Positions 63,267-64,000 of a DNA stretch of 64,000 nucleotides are shown one piece after another. How positions within the stretch are numbered: the first letter of the stretch is position 1; every line of letters begins with the position of its first letter. The stretch is from Inia geoffrensis (lineage: Eukaryota; Chordata; Mammalia; Artiodactyla; Iniidae). The stretch is from positions 30,821,523-30,885,522 of the forward strand of contig CM070918.1 of the NCBI GenBank assembly GCA_036417435.1. The letters are read 5' to 3'. The notes below the pieces were generated by a model. The model made no database searches. It saw only the letters and a program-made list of their open reading frames with translations, and was not told the DNA's origin. A program made the translations under genes and the position numbers.

Positions 63267-63499
63267 TTCCTGGCCCGTTTTGATCTGGTAACCTGGTAAC
63301 CTTTACGAGCACACAACTGGCATGAATAGAGCTCATTCGGGCTTGGTGTGCCTTCTGAATGTATTAGAGAGTGTCTCATGGGAGGCATGCTTTTGTGACA
63401 CTCAGATTGGCTGGGTTCCTCCCCACCTCCTTTTTTAAGGATAATTTTTTTTTTTTAAACAAACACACATGCAAACAAACTTGTTTTACTTTGGGCTTT

Positions 63500-63790
63500 A
63501 TTGTGTGCCTGGCACCAGCCTAAGTATTTTACAAGCATTATCTCAGTCAGCCGCCTAGTCTCAATGGCACCAATAGGAACTATTTTTTCCCTCATTTGTA
63601 TGTAGAGATGCTGGCCAGAGGTCTCGTCTCCCTGTCACAGAACTTGCAGGGGGCCGAGCTTAGTGGATGCCCAGGCCGGCCCTGAAGCCCAGGGACATCA
63701 CCGCCTTTCCCGGAGAGGAAACTGAGGCCCGGAGAGGTTAACACACAAGACCTCACAGCTCACCATAGCAGTGACAGATGAGGTTAGATC
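63500..63790 (-). mobile_element. MIR-like fragments
   Basis: TGCCTGGCACCAGCCTAAGT (about 63508) and GAGAGGAAACTGAGGCCCGG (about 63712) are reverse MIR/MIR3 signatures split by unique sequence. Confidence 0.6.
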
Positions 63791-63955
63791 AGGTCCCCCA
63801 ACCACCCAGAAAAGTTGATGAGAAAATGAAGGACACACAGTTAAAACCCAGCCTGCATTGGGGGTCTCCAGGATGGTCCCGCACAAGCCCCTGCCTCCTT
63901 CCCACCTCCCACCACCTCGAAGGATGCACACAGCCCCTCCAGCTCTAGGTGACAC

Positions 63956-64000
63956 TTTTTTTTTTTTTTCTTTTTTTTGCGGTACGCGGGCCTCTCACTG
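63956..64000 (-). mobile_element. CHR-type SINE, copy 5, cut by the window end
   Basis: A T-rich tail, then GCGGTACGCGGGCCTCTCAC, the 3' end of the same SINE family in the same orientation. The rest lies beyond the window. Confidence 0.9.

Overview
This window is genomic DNA from a mammal, most likely a cetacean (whale or dolphin). Five copies of a tRNA-derived SINE with the cetacean CHR-type sequence are present (about 3.4, 48.9, 62.6, 63.06 and 63.96 kb). There are also MIR and L2 relics, MaLR LTRs, a Tigger1-like DNA transposon and L1 pieces. Introns, CpG islands and a low gene density rule out a prokaryote.

Only one protein-coding gene can be supported: a complete SALL1 (spalt-like transcription factor 1) on the minus strand. 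Its coding exons are 29743-29668, 20616-17180 and 16037-15597. They join in frame into 1317 residues ending in TAA. The protein has the N-terminal repressor motif, a C2HC finger, a glutamine-rich segment and the 2-3-2-2 array of C2H2 fingers typical of SALL proteins. The last finger is split by the exon 2/3 junction. SALL1 is a NuRD-recruiting regulator of kidney, limb, ear and microglial development.

Layout: 1-14.5 kb lies downstream of SALL1. It holds old repeats, one CHR SINE and, at 12.4-13.8 kb, a second CpG island with a TATA-like box facing SALL1. 14.5-29.9 kb is the gene with its 3' UTR, a 1.1 kb intron 2 and a 9.05 kb intron 1. 28.1-31.6 kb is the promoter CpG island, with a dense homeodomain/CCAAT cluster 170-320 bp upstream of the ATG. 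GC-rich, repeat-free upstream DNA continues to about 34.7 kb. 35-64 kb is upstream intergenic DNA with many repeats and some repeat-free stretches that could be enhancers, including one with three perfect octamer sites (53.3-54.1 kb).

The window shows a classic developmental-regulator architecture: almost no transposons between about 10 and 36.6 kb, with repeats piling up on both sides. I see no novel multi-gene system. The observations most worth checking are a 74-codon out-of-frame upstream ORF overlapping the SALL1 start, the downstream CpG island as a possible antisense promoter, the octamer cluster, and the young L1 and SINE insertions.
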